Assembly: GCA_026120035.1 (NCBI GenBank)
Contig: JALRME010000007.1
Location: 186,001-250,000, forward strand
Reading direction: 5' to 3'
Length of the DNA stretch: 64,000 bases
From: Coleophoma eucalyptorum
Taxonomy: Eukaryota > Ascomycota > Leotiomycetes > Helotiales > Dermateaceae
Shown: positions 37,552 through 48,688 of the stretch, one piece after another
Numbering within the stretch: position 1 is the stretch's first letter
Layout: each line of letters starts with the position of its first letter
The notes under the pieces: model-generated
Told to the model about the DNA's origin: nothing
Seen by the model: only the letters and a program-made list of their open reading frames with translations
Database searches by the model: none
Made by a program: the position numbers and the translations under genes

Positions 37552-40371
37552 TGCTCTATACTCTCCCGAAAGGAATTTGACAATTGGAACAACACAGCTC
37601 TCCTCCGCCCAACTCCATTTTGCAACCTATGATTTCACTTAAAGCACCCTTCTTAACCAGTTTTATCTAGTATTTTCGTACCTTTCTATGTTTCGCGAAA
37701 GCTTCACTAATAGCTCGCGGAGTTCTCCTTCGTACATGGCTGGCAAAATGGTACTAGGTCGTAGTTCGCTTGAGTCTCATAGGGCCTGGCAGATAGTGAA
37801 GTCGAAAGTAGATTACTTTCCCCAGTTTCTCCAAATTTAAAAGCGCTAAGCCCAGTCTTTCTGGACTTGTCTTCGGGAAATTTTCCGATTTACTGGCAGG
37901 TAGTACATCCGTCTCAAATTTTCCACTGGACCCTTAGAAATGATGTACTAGAACGGCTGTGCTTTCTTCATAGCGAGTCACGTTGGATGATGGGTTTCGG
38001 GTGCGATCAAGTTTGAGATCGTGAATAGACCTTCATGGCTAGTATTGTATTTCTTACGGCGCAGGGCATTCCTCCAAGATATAAATCGTGCTTTGTGGTA
38101 AATAGATTGGTCCCTGTAGCAGCACTGGGCGGCTTGGCGCGATTCAGCGTTTACCTGAGGTGCAATTAGGGGACCCTATGCCATGTCTGAGGCAGCAAGA
38201 CTCTGTCTTCCTGAAAACTCGATTTCTGGTGGAAGTAATGGAAACAAGAAGAATCTCCCTGGTCAGACTCGAAAGCGTTCATATCTGAGGGGCTTGAAGT
38301 TTGCACGTTGCAACCCATCTATCAAGCTGCGTAATTAATTAATTAATAACACTACTGACTTGATTTCTGATTTCTAAAAGAACTGGAGGATGCTAAGCGC
38401 ATGGGTTTAAGGGGATGGTACTGAGCATTTAGGTCTTCAGATCTTCTTGGATAGGGCATTAGCGAGCTGGAGGCCATGGTCGATCTGTGAGAAGTCTGCC
38501 TTTGCAGCCGACATGTTGACAGACATATCCAAAACTGAAGTATTAGATGTAATTAGTAATAAGGGTCAAGAATAGTTCTGCTCTAGAACTTGCTTATTCC
38601 CTCTCCATGCCTTGGAGCACTACAAGTTAAAGCTCCAGAATGCTTCAGCAGCAGGTGCAAGAGAGGACCCCTAAACTGAGAGCTATGCATAGTAGCATTT
38701 CTGCAATACTGATGGGCTCAATCACCATTCAACTTCGGTATATAGGTATCCAGCCTGGGCCTTTGGGTAGAAGGTTTCCTGTGAAAACTATTAGAGCCCA
38801 AATAATACTCCCTTTCTCGGTTTGATCTAATATATGTGCTTTCATTGCCAATATAATCTGACTCTTCCGCTGCCAGCAGCCAAGCTCTCGTAGAGCAGAC
38901 GCTTCCAATTTGGGCAATACTAGCTCCCCGCTGATATGAGTTGGTCGTTGCGGACTCATCAGTACAACATATCGGATGGTAGTCGTTGTCGAAATGCTTT
39001 CAAATATGCATTGTTTCTCTAACTTTTTGAAGCTGCACAAAATGTTTCGACTGTGGTTATGTTTTCCCATAGCTGGGAGGGGCTACCTGAAAAAGAAATC
39101 AGTAATTTTTCTAGGCTAGAATAATCGCAAGAATTTGCTGAACAATAGTATTCAAATCCTTACCAAACATTAGAAAGATGGTCGGGGATTGTTATCATAG
39201 GTCCCTGACAACAGAGGGCTGGTTTTCGACTGGATAGGGGTTAGGGAAGTAGGTTCAGAAGAAGATTGACCTGCATAGAGGATGAGATCTCTTTGTAGGA
39301 TTTTAAGGATGATTCCTTTTAAGTTCCACCCTTCTCTTAAAAACGGACGGCTTAGCACTGTGGGCCTGGGTGCACTCGCTGGTGCACTTATTTTATAGCG
39401 CATGCGGATCATAAACGCGTAGAAGAATCCAAGTAGTGCCCGCATACTCCATACAAACCTCCATAAGGAAATAATTCTAGACCTCTTCCACGCAGAAACT
39501 CAAAAGTGGATGCCACTCCATGAAACAAACAAGCCTTTCCAGCTAGGGTCGGCTGGTCTCTACACTGCAATCCGCCTGCGGCCGATTTTCTATCTGCTGG
39601 TTCATTGACTTATTCTGGACAGGTTCGGATGTGCTCTTCACGTATTGCCTGCACCGGAGGATCTTTCCACGATAGAATACATGCAGTATAACATATCTCT
39701 CGCGTGAACTTGGATAATAGGGGCTTTACCAGTGATCCTTCTGAAAGATTCGAAAATGGGTCTCAACACAAAATTGCGCACTACTAGCTAGCGCAGCACT
39801 GGTTTGCTTTGCTCCAGTAACTTCTGCCATCTTCATCTTCACGATACTGATCAGCAGGCTTAATCTTGATTTTCCGCATACGACAACCCCTATTTGCATT
39901 GGTCAGCTACTGCGACACTCGCATTCATTTTGGCCACGTCCGTGCCAACCTCCCATCATTGTTCGAGTTCGTCGCCAGTGCTTGCTCAACGATGGAATGA
40001 ATGAATCATTAGCAGGAATGCAGTATTGTACGAAAGCTCTCACCGGAGCCACGGAATCCCATAGGTAGGTGATAAAATAGTACGGGACTCGATATATACG
40101 TCTATTTGGAACGCAAGGATGGCGTGCAGTGGATTGGGACGCGTAATAAGCGGCAGTTACGGTACTTGATGGACCAAAGCTAATTAATCGCGGTACTTCA
40201 CAGCCCTATAGACCCCACACACAGTGATATCGAGACCAATCATGGGCGCAGAATTGATAATATATATGCGTGATGTTTCGTAGTCGGCCTACGCACTCGT
40301 TCAGCATATTCCTAGCACTTGGAGGCCAATGACAGCGTGGGCGTTCTTGGCACTGTCTCCCTCGCTGACTT

Positions 40372-40467
40372 CCCAGCTCGCTACCGGGCACTGCTCTGTC
40401 CGCATCAGAGCCCCAACTGCCCAACTCGCTTCTTGGCACTGCTCTCGTCCACATCAGCGCACCCAAG
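40372..40467. repeat. Imperfect tandem repeat, about 48-bp unit
   Basis: Two similar units begin near 40372 and 40420. Each has CCCA-CTCGCT followed by a GGCACTGCTCT core and a CATCAG block. A partial earlier copy (TTCTTGGCACTG) lies near 40340. It is a minisatellite-like remnant in non-coding DNA. Confidence 0.45.
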
Positions 40468-40740
40468 GCAGACCCAGCAAAGGCTTAGCAAAAACTGGAG
40501 CCAGGGGTACAAACAACTATGGCATGGCAAACAAGATCCTTCAGGATGGTCTTTTCAGATGAACCTTTGTTTCTCTTGGGGGCGTGGGCCTAAATAAAGC
40601 ACTGTCTCCATACGCTAAGAATATCCCTTCTCTTGTATACTCAACCCTAGCACAATGGATAGCAGTGCTTGACGAAGGACGCGTATTCGTCTACTCTCTT
40701 ATTTGGGCATCGAATGATCCATATGGGATCTGAGAATTGT

Positions 40741-40758
40741 ATATATATATATATATAT
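40741..40758. repeat. TA dinucleotide microsatellite
   Basis: Nine alternating AT units about 130 bp before the dioxygenase start codon. It is likely a length-variable promoter element. Confidence 0.7.
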
Positions 40759-40887
40759 GATGGCAGCGACGGTGAGTAGTTCTCGTTATCCGCCACTCAT
40801 CTTCAGTCTCTCTCTTCTCTCTTCTCTCGTCACTTAAAGCGGTTTTTTCTTTGCACTCTTTTGAGCTTCTATCAACCAAATTCCATC

Positions 40888-41961
40888 ATGAAGTTTTCCA
40901 CTCAAGTTCTTGGCTTCCTCGCCGGAGCCGCATCTATCTCCTCCGTTGTCGCTCACCCCGAGCGCCTTACCACAGAGTCTGCAAAGCGCGAGCTAAGCGG
41001 CCGTGGTAGCAACAAATGTGCCGCTCAAATCGAGGCCCGAAAGGCCGCCATGATGGAGAAGCGTGCTGCTAGCCTTTACGAGCGCCGGGCGGTTGAGGCT
41101 GTTCGTCTCGGTCGTCGTGATGTCACTCCCATCAAGCGTGACGTCTACTCCACCATCCAAAACGACACCTGTGTGTTAGCCCCAGACACTATCTTCGGAC
41201 CCTATGCCGTCGACGAAGAGATCTACCGCCACGATGTCCGTGAGGGCCAGTCTGGTGTTGATCTATACCTTGACATTGGTGTCATCGACACCAACACCTG
41301 CGAGCCTCTGCCCGATGCCTACTTGACCATCTGGCACTGCAATGCTACCGGAACCTACTCCGGATTCACCAAGATTGACCCAGATACTGCATCTCTCTAC
41401 AGCGGAGCCTCCACTCAAACCGACGGCACTACCGATGAGGAGACCTTCCTTCGCGGCGTCATGAACACCAACGACGAGGGTATTGCCGAGTTCCTCACCA
41501 TCTTCCCCGGCTACTACATCACCCGCTCTACTCACATTCACTTGACCGTCCAAACCAACGTCTCCAGCAACAGCAGCAGCGACTACAGCTACAGCAAGGC
41601 ATCCGTCCAGCACGTTGGCCAACTCTTCTTCAACGAGTCCTTCATCAACACCGTCTACCAGCTCGACCCATACGTTGCACATCTCTCCACCTTGAACCGC
41701 ACCACCAACGACGAGGACAGCATCTATGTCTCTTCCAACGAAGGTGGCTACTCCTCCGTCATTTCCGTCGAGTTGCTCGGCGAGTCTATCTCCGACGGCT
41801 TGGTCGGATACATCACCGTTGGCGTGAACAGCACTGCTGAGCCACTCGCCACCAGTGGTGACACCGTTAACGTTCTCGGCGTTATCCCCACCCTCTCAGC
41901 TTCTGACGGTGCTCGTGAGACGGCTGTCGCTCTCGATGAGTCGGAGGGTTATACCAACTAA
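40888..41961 (+). CDS. Secreted intradiol ring-cleavage dioxygenase
   Basis: Single-exon 357-aa protein. A signal peptide (MKFSTQVLGFLAGAASISSVVA) is followed by a basic propeptide-like stretch with several Lys-Arg sites. The catalytic domain runs about 90-300. Non-haem iron ligands of the family are visible: Tyr in IFGPYAVDEE, Tyr in FPGYYITRSTHIHL, and the His pair in the same motif; WHCNATGTYSGF marks the core strand. Intradiol dioxygenases open catechol-type rings with O2. Extracellular fungal members are thought to act on lignin- or tannin-derived aromatics, or on plant phenolics. Several N-x-S/T sites fit secretion. The codon usage is strongly C-ending, unlike most genes in this window, which suggests high expression. 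The start at 40888 follows a CAATTCCATC context. An in-frame upstream codon at 40861 is not needed. Confidence 0.93.
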   Translation: MKFSTQVLGFLAGAASISSVVAHPERLTTESAKRELSGRGSNKCAAQIEARKAAMMEKRAASLYERRAVEAVRLGRRDVTPIKRDVYSTIQNDTCVLAPDTIFGPYAVDEEIYRHDVREGQSGVDLYLDIGVIDTNTCEPLPDAYLTIWHCNATGTYSGFTKIDPDTASLYSGASTQTDGTTDEETFLRGVMNTNDEGIAEFLTIFPGYYITRSTHIHLTVQTNVSSNSSSDYSYSKASVQHVGQLFFNESFINTVYQLDPYVAHLSTLNRTTNDEDSIYVSSNEGGYSSVISVELLGESISDGLVGYITVGVNSTAEPLATSGDTVNVLGVIPTLSASDGARETAVALDESEGYTN

Positions 41962-43100
41962 GTATGAACTTTCCGTTCTAGTTGTCTCAAAAAGTTGTTT
42001 TTCGTTTGTTTTAGAAGGTTTCTCAATGTAAATATACATTGTCGGAGTACTAGCCATCTTTTCCTGTTCTATAGACTATATCCAGGCTATTTGCCAATTG
42101 CAGTGTTCATATATCTTCCGTACCTAGTGCCTTCTGCTTGCCTTGAAGTGTCTAAATGTATATCTCTACGCTCTGCCCCCTTGCTCTGAATTTTGTAAAC
42201 CGTATCAAGGATGTGAAATTGGGCTAGTGATACCAAGCTATTGATTACTTTTTATTGAGCCAAACGGGGTTTGTTTTTCTGCTCCTTCACTGGTATACTA
42301 GTCCAGTAATAACTCATGCTAATTATTGCTAGGTCGAGGTATCGTCACAAGAGATGGGAACTCCGCCTCGAGACAGGTTGATGGGCAGAGCAATTGCAAG
42401 GACGCATCGATAATGAGCTTCTCAACCAGATACCTCTGCATAAAAGGCCAGGCTACTTTTAATCTCTTATTCTACCACCCCCCCCCCCTTCAAGCAAACG
42501 AGTTTAGCACCTAACCCATTGAGCTCCGTAAAGTTTCGTGGTGTCTGTGGGATCAATGCGAATAAGTCAATGAGACAATTTTTAGAGAGTCAAAATTATA
42601 TTTCCAGTATTTATACCGTTACAATGGCTATTGCTATAAACTGGACTCTAAATAGTAGGTAGTTAGTGCACGTCTCGGGAGCAGTTAGTTGCCGCTAGAT
42701 CTGCTTCGGGTTAGCGTTATTCTATCATAGAACTCCAACCCCATACCCTTCCTCTCATGTATCCTTCAGGACATCAGCAAATAGTCTCCAAGCACAGAAT
42801 CACGGGTTATTTTAGAAGATATCACTTCAAGCAAGTTCACACGGCTTTTATATGCCATTCACCGTAAAATCCGCCTTGGCATTTGTAACCCGGTTTCTGC
42901 AGTGTATACGACTAACCCCGAAGTCCGCGTCTAGTAGGTTCAGTAGAAATAAAGCATAATACAGAGGACACATAAGAACCGGCCTTTGTAGTGTGCAGTT
43001 CATGCGAACCCAAACCCATCTCAATCATCATAGCAAACTCATCCTTCACGATTCCACCCCAAATATCAATTTTATATCACTATTCTCAGTTTACGGCGAA
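41962..43100. other. Intergenic with poly-C tract and tRNA-like half
   Basis: About 1.1 kb. An 11-nt C run (42478-42488) sits next to a minus-strand sequence resembling the D-arm half of a tRNA (42525-42489). No protein gene is supported. The last 100 bp is the leader of the dehydrogenase. Confidence 0.4.
42478..42488. repeat. Poly-C homopolymer
   Basis: Eleven consecutive C residues. Such tracts are prone to sequencing and replication slippage. Confidence 0.8.
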
Positions 43101-44111
43101 ATGGCAGGCAAATACGTAGAAGCCCATAAAGTAGAGAATCTTGGTGGGCCCGGCGACGCACGGCCTACCGCGCTCCAGATCGTGCGCGACAACGGCTATG
43201 AAGGTAAAATGGCGGATAAAGTGTTCATCGTCACGGGCGCCTCAGCCGGCATTGGCGTCGAGACTGCCCGCGCCCTTGCTGCCACGGGCGGGAAGGTCTT
43301 TTGCACCGTGCGAGACTTGAAGAAAGGCGAAGCTGCCTGCAAGTCATTTCTCGAACCCGGACGTGTTGAATTACTAGAGATGGATAACAACTCCCTCGAG
43401 AGTGTGCGTGCTGCAGCAAAGACCTTCTTGAGCAAGAGCGACAAGTTGAATGTGTTGGTCAATAATGCAGGAATCATGGCTACGCCTGAGGGCAAGACGG
43501 CAGACGGGTTTGAGCTGCAATTCGGAACGAATCATTTAGCACACTTTCTGTTCTTCAACCTGCTGCGAGACACAATGCTCAAATCATCCACGCCGAAATT
43601 CCAAAGTCGGGTTGTGAATGTGGCGAGCTCGGGGCACGCTGGTGGGGAGGTCCAATTCGGCAATTACAAGTTCGAAGATGGCAGCTACACGCCTTGGGGA
43701 GCGTACGGACAATCCAAGACTGCAAACATTTACATGGCCAACGAAATTGAAAATCGATACGGCGGCAAGGGCCTTCATGGTTTGTCCCTACACCCGGGCG
43801 GCATCTGGACAAACTTGCAGAAGTATGTCCCCGAAGAAACTATGAAGAGTTGGAAGTCAAACCCCAATGTCGATACCTTCATAAAGAGTGAAGAGCAAGG
43901 GGCTGCCACCAGTGTCCTGGCAGCTATTGGGACTGCTTTCGAGGGCAAAGGTCGTTTGTATCTGGAGGACTGCGATATTTCTGCTCCAGTCTTGGGTGGT
44001 GATGGACTCTCGGGAGGGACGTCGGGTTATGTGCCATATGCATTTGACAAAGAAAAAGAAGCAAGACTGTGGAAAGATTCTCTAGAGATGGTTGGTTTAA
44101 AGGAGGAATAG
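43101..44111 (+). CDS. Short-chain dehydrogenase/reductase
   Basis: Intronless 336-aa NAD(P)-dependent oxidoreductase of the retinol-dehydrogenase/WW-domain-oxidoreductase-like SDR group. The cofactor motif TGASAGIG lies near residue 45, NNAG near 120, the catalytic Ser in VNVASSG near 175, and the YGQSK Tyr/Lys pair near 205. HPGGIWTNL is the usual post-active-site loop. I chose the Met at 43101 (MAGKYVEAHK), since the in-frame extension from 42993 has no family resemblance. No signal peptide or membrane segment, so cytosolic. Substrate unknown; it lies alone between the dioxygenase and hex1. Confidence 0.92.
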   Translation: MAGKYVEAHKVENLGGPGDARPTALQIVRDNGYEGKMADKVFIVTGASAGIGVETARALAATGGKVFCTVRDLKKGEAACKSFLEPGRVELLEMDNNSLESVRAAAKTFLSKSDKLNVLVNNAGIMATPEGKTADGFELQFGTNHLAHFLFFNLLRDTMLKSSTPKFQSRVVNVASSGHAGGEVQFGNYKFEDGSYTPWGAYGQSKTANIYMANEIENRYGGKGLHGLSLHPGGIWTNLQKYVPEETMKSWKSNPNVDTFIKSEEQGAATSVLAAIGTAFEGKGRLYLEDCDISAPVLGGDGLSGGTSGYVPYAFDKEKEARLWKDSLEMVGLKEE

Positions 44112-46297
44112 ACTTGAACTGAATAATGAATGCACGCCTCTACGTCTTCCATGATATCTCAGGCAAAGACTTAGTGCATCACATATTATACTTCGCTTAG
44201 CCTAGGCAAAACATTCGAAATCCCATCACGGAAGCTGACAGCTTTGATTTTCTAGCCCAAGAATGACCAGTGCTATCAATTGTTTTTGACCAAAGCAGAA
44301 ACTTGCTGAGGCAATATCCAGATATAATGCTACGTTTTCTTCCATGACTAGCGTTCAACTGAAGTCATTCGACCTTCGTAGTAAGGAAGTTGACAAGTGG
44401 TAAGAATTGTAGAACTCCAGAAGGTAAACCGCTTTTCAGCCGTCATGAACCCTTAAATGAGGAACTCAACCGGAACTTTCCTCGACGGCGAGGCTTGACC
44501 ACTGTTTCAAGCAACTTTGTGGTGTGTTCTTTGCGCCATGGCGTGCATTTCAAATTCAAGTCTTAATTGCTGAATTTGTCGACGCTTAAACGAGACGGAT
44601 TGCGGGAAACAGGCCGAAGAGCTCTCGCTTGAGAGGGTCACATCGCACAGAATTTCAGACACCAAGGAAAACTATTCTCCATAAATCGAGATTAGAGCGT
44701 CATCGATGGCATCGCCCAATCACTGGTTTCCAATCATGAGGTGTTGGGCTTGGCTATAACCTTTGCTTGTGATCGTGACATGGCCCTTTTACAGATTGCT
44801 GGCCTGAACCTAAAGTTATTAACGGCTCAGCGGTGTTTCGGACCTTCGGAAAGAATATACTTGGATCAAAAGTCAGTGTAAAACGTTACAAGCAGAAAGA
44901 AACAAAAACTGGGCAGTGATATCCACAGGCTTCGCAGATAAAAGATATGTCTTGAAGCTTTGACAGGTGCGAATTCAGGGAGTGTGAACAGCACCCTCGC
45001 TAATTGGCAGCGGTGTGCGTGGTCATGGCGCAACGTTGATTATCCTGCTCCAAATGCTGGAGGCACCGCATCAGTTCTATCATGTGTCTTTTCTTGCGAC
45101 ATGCACCCAAACCGAGCACACCCTCTCGTCGTCGTCGTTAATACCACACATTGCTTCTCCTCTCCCGACTATTGTTTGAACGTGGTTGCCCGCAGCATCT
45201 TATCAAATCAATTCGACGCAATCTGGAACACGAGAAGGTGGAGAGCGGCACTCAGTCCTTGAGACGAGGCAAGGATTGTGTGGAGGGCTCGAAGAGATGC
45301 CCCACCACAGGCAGACTTGGCGGCAACGGGCCCGGCTTCCGTGTTCCGCCGACTAACAGCTGAAGTGCATGGTTGCCATGGGTTACGGTCGATCAGAGGC
45401 TGGAAAGGGAGCTTCAGCTCACGTTCCTTTTGCCGACATACTGGATATTGGAATGAAATCCTTTTCTTACTCTCCAACCTGGTTCCCAAAGTGTCCTAGA
45501 CAACCATTCCTGCCGCCTTCAATACCAAGCGCCAACGGCCTTCGCTTTGAGTTTTACGGACACCCTCTTGTTCCCAATGGTCGGTCTGCAGTCTGCATGT
45601 GAAGAACCGGGCGGGCTGAAAGCTCCAGCTCACTGCATACGGTAGCGAGCACGAAACCCAATAGTCTCCATCCACGACGAGATTACGCATCGATAGCATG
45701 GAGGATCCATCTGCTAGCCACGAAGCTCAACCTTGGAGCTCCGGAGCTGGTGGGTTCTCTTGGGCAATCGGTGAAGCTGATGACGATTAGTTGAGTGAAT
45801 TATAAGTAGTGCTGCCCAAGCTTCGTATGAGAGCTGTGCCTGGGAAGCGAGCTCGCGCGCTGGCTGCTCGCGCAGTCCACTCTGGTACATAAGTTGGCAC
45901 ATAAGTATCACTGCGCGACTCACCGCAAAACCGGGCAGATTTGAGACAGTCGTTGCCATTGCTCTTTGGGGTGTTGGTCACCAAAGATGAAGCTGGAGTT
46001 GAAGGATAGAGCATAGCTTGGGCCGTTTTGCAAGCTGGAGCTCTCCATTGAAGCTCCACGTGATGGTGGCAGACGGCCGGGCCCACCAGAGCTCTTAGCG
46101 CAATATAGCAAAATAAACAATAAACACTCGTCCATAAGAACCCTGCCACTCCAGCCTCCTCTTTCGCCTTTTCTCTCTTCCCTTCCAACAACTCCACACC
46201 TTCCTACCTCTCTATCACTTCTTCAAACCTCCCCTCTTCTTCCTCACATCTACACCACCTCAGCTGCATACCACCACACCGCCCCCCATCCAATTGA
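44112..46297. promoter_or_regulatory. Long intergenic region upstream of hex1
   Basis: About 2.2 kb with no supported gene. The final few hundred bases are rich in CT and CCA, typical of promoters and leaders of highly expressed fungal genes. No ATG occurs between about 46075 and 46859, which is consistent with a long leader. Confidence 0.45.
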
Positions 46298-48020
46298 AAG
46301 ACACAGGCCAAGAAGCGTATCTACACGCTTTCTTCCCTCTTCTTTCCCCCAAAGAAGCAAGAGACCCCTTCTTGTGTTCCTTTCGGCGAGTCGAAAGGCA
46401 TTCGAGAAGACGTTCTCTCGCACCTGAACATCGTCAACCTGGACTTTGACGCCCGAGTACCGATTCCCTTCAGTGTCTTCCCGTCGTCGTACCGCAGCGA
46501 CGCCCAAGGCCTAGGCCAGCAGATCACCGAGACTCACGTCGAGGGAGAGATCCGTCTCCCAGAACTCCATTCGCGCGTCGGACGGGAAGGTCAATACTCT
46601 TCTGTATCTGCCCATCTTCCCCCCCGAAGAGATCAGAGAGAAGAGTGGGTTGAGGAACGAGTTGAGATCCGAGAAGAAGATCATCACCACCGTCCGAGCC
46701 GTCGAGAGGATATCTACATCAGAGAAGAGCACAGGTCAGTCAATTGCCTTTGCTATCGTATTCCTCCGCCGCACGTACAAGGGCAGCGGGATCTATCAAA
46801 AGCTTCATAAAGTTGTGCAAGTGGGCACACCCAAGCACTCCCCGCGGCTAGATACACCCATGCCCCAATTACGTTTTACTTTTCCTCCTTGTCTATTTCT
46901 ATTTCTGTTGACACAACAACAACAATAACACGGACTCTCTTGACGTCGTACCACACCGACTTTCTTCAGCTACCTTACTGACATCTACTTCAACAGACCT
47001 GAACACAAGCACACCTCTACTCACATTGACGTCGAACTTCCTCAACATCATCACCGCCGACACTACGACGCTGAAGTAACTTCTGATACTCACGTCGACT
47101 TGCCACGTCACCGCCAACAACACTTCGACACCGAGATCGACATCACCGAGCGTGAATACCGATCCCGTTTCCAACCAACCTACAAGGAAGAGATTCGTGT
47201 CACTGGTCAAACCGTTGACGCACCTCGCTTCCGTCCATCCTATCAAGAAGAAGTTCGTGTCACCGAGCAAACCATCGATCCACCCCGATCCAAGCATAAC
47301 AAGATGGGTTACTACGACGAAGACGGTATGTTCGATACTTCCCAAGTCCTTCATCCAACTCTCTAATGTCCTCAGCAGGTCACTACCACTCTTTCCGCCA
47401 TGGTGCTCACAAGGTAGCTGAGCGTATCATCCATCCTATTCATGGCGGTCACTCACATCATCATGAGGATATTGACATCACTGTCCACCGCGAAGGACCT
47501 TCTCGTTCTTCCGCACCATCCACTCCTCCCAACACCGTCACCATCCCAACTCACCACATCCGTCTTGGTGATCTCTTGATCCTCCAAGGCCGACCTTGCC
47601 AGGTCATCCGTATCACTACCTCATCGGCTACTGGCCAGCACCGATACTTGGGAGTTGATCTCTTCACCAAGCAATTGCACGAGGAGTCTTCCTTCATCTC
47701 CAACCCAAGCCCATCGGTTGTCGTCCAGACCATGTTGGGACCGGTCTTCAAGCAATACCGTGTTCTTGACCTTCAAGACGGAACCAGTAAGTAGTTCACC
47801 GCCCGTCAGCAAGCCGCAATGCTAACTTGATTCAGTTGTCGCCATGACCGAGACTGGTGATGTCAAGCAGAACCTCGCCGTCATTGACCAATCCAACCTC
47901 TGGTCCCGCCTCACCGAAGCTTTCGAGACCGGTCGTGGCAGCGTCCGAGTGTTGGTTATCAACGATCACGGCCGTGAGCTTGCGGTTGATCTCAAGGTCA
48001 TCCACGGCTCTCGTCTGTAG
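46298..48020 (+). CDS. hex1: HEX1 Woronin-body protein, with AUG-less upstream open frame
   Basis: HEX1 is an eIF5A-derived protein that self-assembles into the crystalline core of Woronin bodies, peroxisome-derived septal plugs. The canonical form (204 aa) uses ATG 47304 with exons 47304-47325, 47379-47786 and 47836-48020. Marks are the MGYYDEDG start, a His-rich tail, DLLILQGRPCQVIRI, FTKQLHEESSF, MLGPVFKQYRVLD, and the C-terminal SRL peroxisome-targeting signal. Upstream, the same frame stays open for 247 codons without any ATG across 46298-46734 and 46997-47303, joined by a GT-AG intron of 262 nt. It encodes a charged, repeat-bearing extension that looks translated. Either a non-AUG start or a missing upstream exon could give a long isoform. 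The canonical CDS is near certain; the extension is inference. Confidence 0.9.
47169..47288 (+). repeat. Tandem 60-nt coding repeat in the hex1 extension
   Basis: Two adjacent 60-nt units (47169-47228 and 47229-47288). Each encodes F-x-P-[TS]-Y-x-E-E-[IV]-R-V-T-x-Q-T-[VI]-D-x-P-R. Differences are largely conservative at the protein level, which supports translation of this part. Confidence 0.75.
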
Positions 48021-48688
48021 ATTGCCTTTACGAATATATGAGTTTGTCCATACTTCTCACCTTAGATATTTGGGCAAAAGGACGGAGTTAATTGTTTGAC
48101 GGAGATTGAATAATGATGGATGAGGCGAACATTTGGGATCCTTAGTCTTTGCTTCTCAGGCATTCTGGGGCTTTGGTCAATGTCTCGCAGGCGGTGGGTT
48201 CTTGCTGAGATCTCTACGCTGGCGGGATAATGATTTATGTTGGTCCCAAACTATGTGTAGATAAGGATTAGGATAAAATGAATACAAATTGCGATTGAGA
48301 TCATTGTCTGGTTCAATTGCGTGATATGAACTGCCCCTTTTTAGCCCTGTCGTCGGGCAATTCCAATTCGTGCGAAGACGTGCTCACGAGTTGTACTGCT
48401 GCCTGTGTGGGCAGGAAGGGCGCCGTCTGGCCGGGCACCTTGTGAGGTAGTGAGTACCCCCGCTGCTTTGGAGGGTCCCAATAGGGAAGCTCCATCATCC
48501 AACCTTAAACCCCACAGATAGCGTGCGATAAGGACGCCCTCCCAGTAGCAGTAGGGAAGACATCAACGACCGCCTCGATCCTCTTTATCTTTGGGCTGCA
48601 CTCTCTGCTTCTGCGATTTATCATCCTTTACGCCGATCCAACCATCTGGTGAGAAATCTGTCTCTGTTTCTAGGTTTTACAAGTCAAT
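48021..48688. promoter_or_regulatory. Intergenic, hex1 terminator and protease promoter
   Basis: About 670 bp between two same-strand genes. No coding feature is supported. It must hold the hex1 3' UTR and the next promoter. Confidence 0.45.

Larger units (their letters stand above)
36419..40887. other. Gene desert, about 4.5 kb
   Basis: No supported gene. Contents I can point to: a two-unit telomere-like motif at 37540-37551, TTAA-rich palindromic sequence near 38335, minus-strand coding-like fragments between about 38730 and 39445, imperfect tandem units near 40370-40470, and a TA microsatellite just before the dioxygenase gene. The rest is ordinary-looking non-coding sequence, probably old relics. 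Confidence 0.45.
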
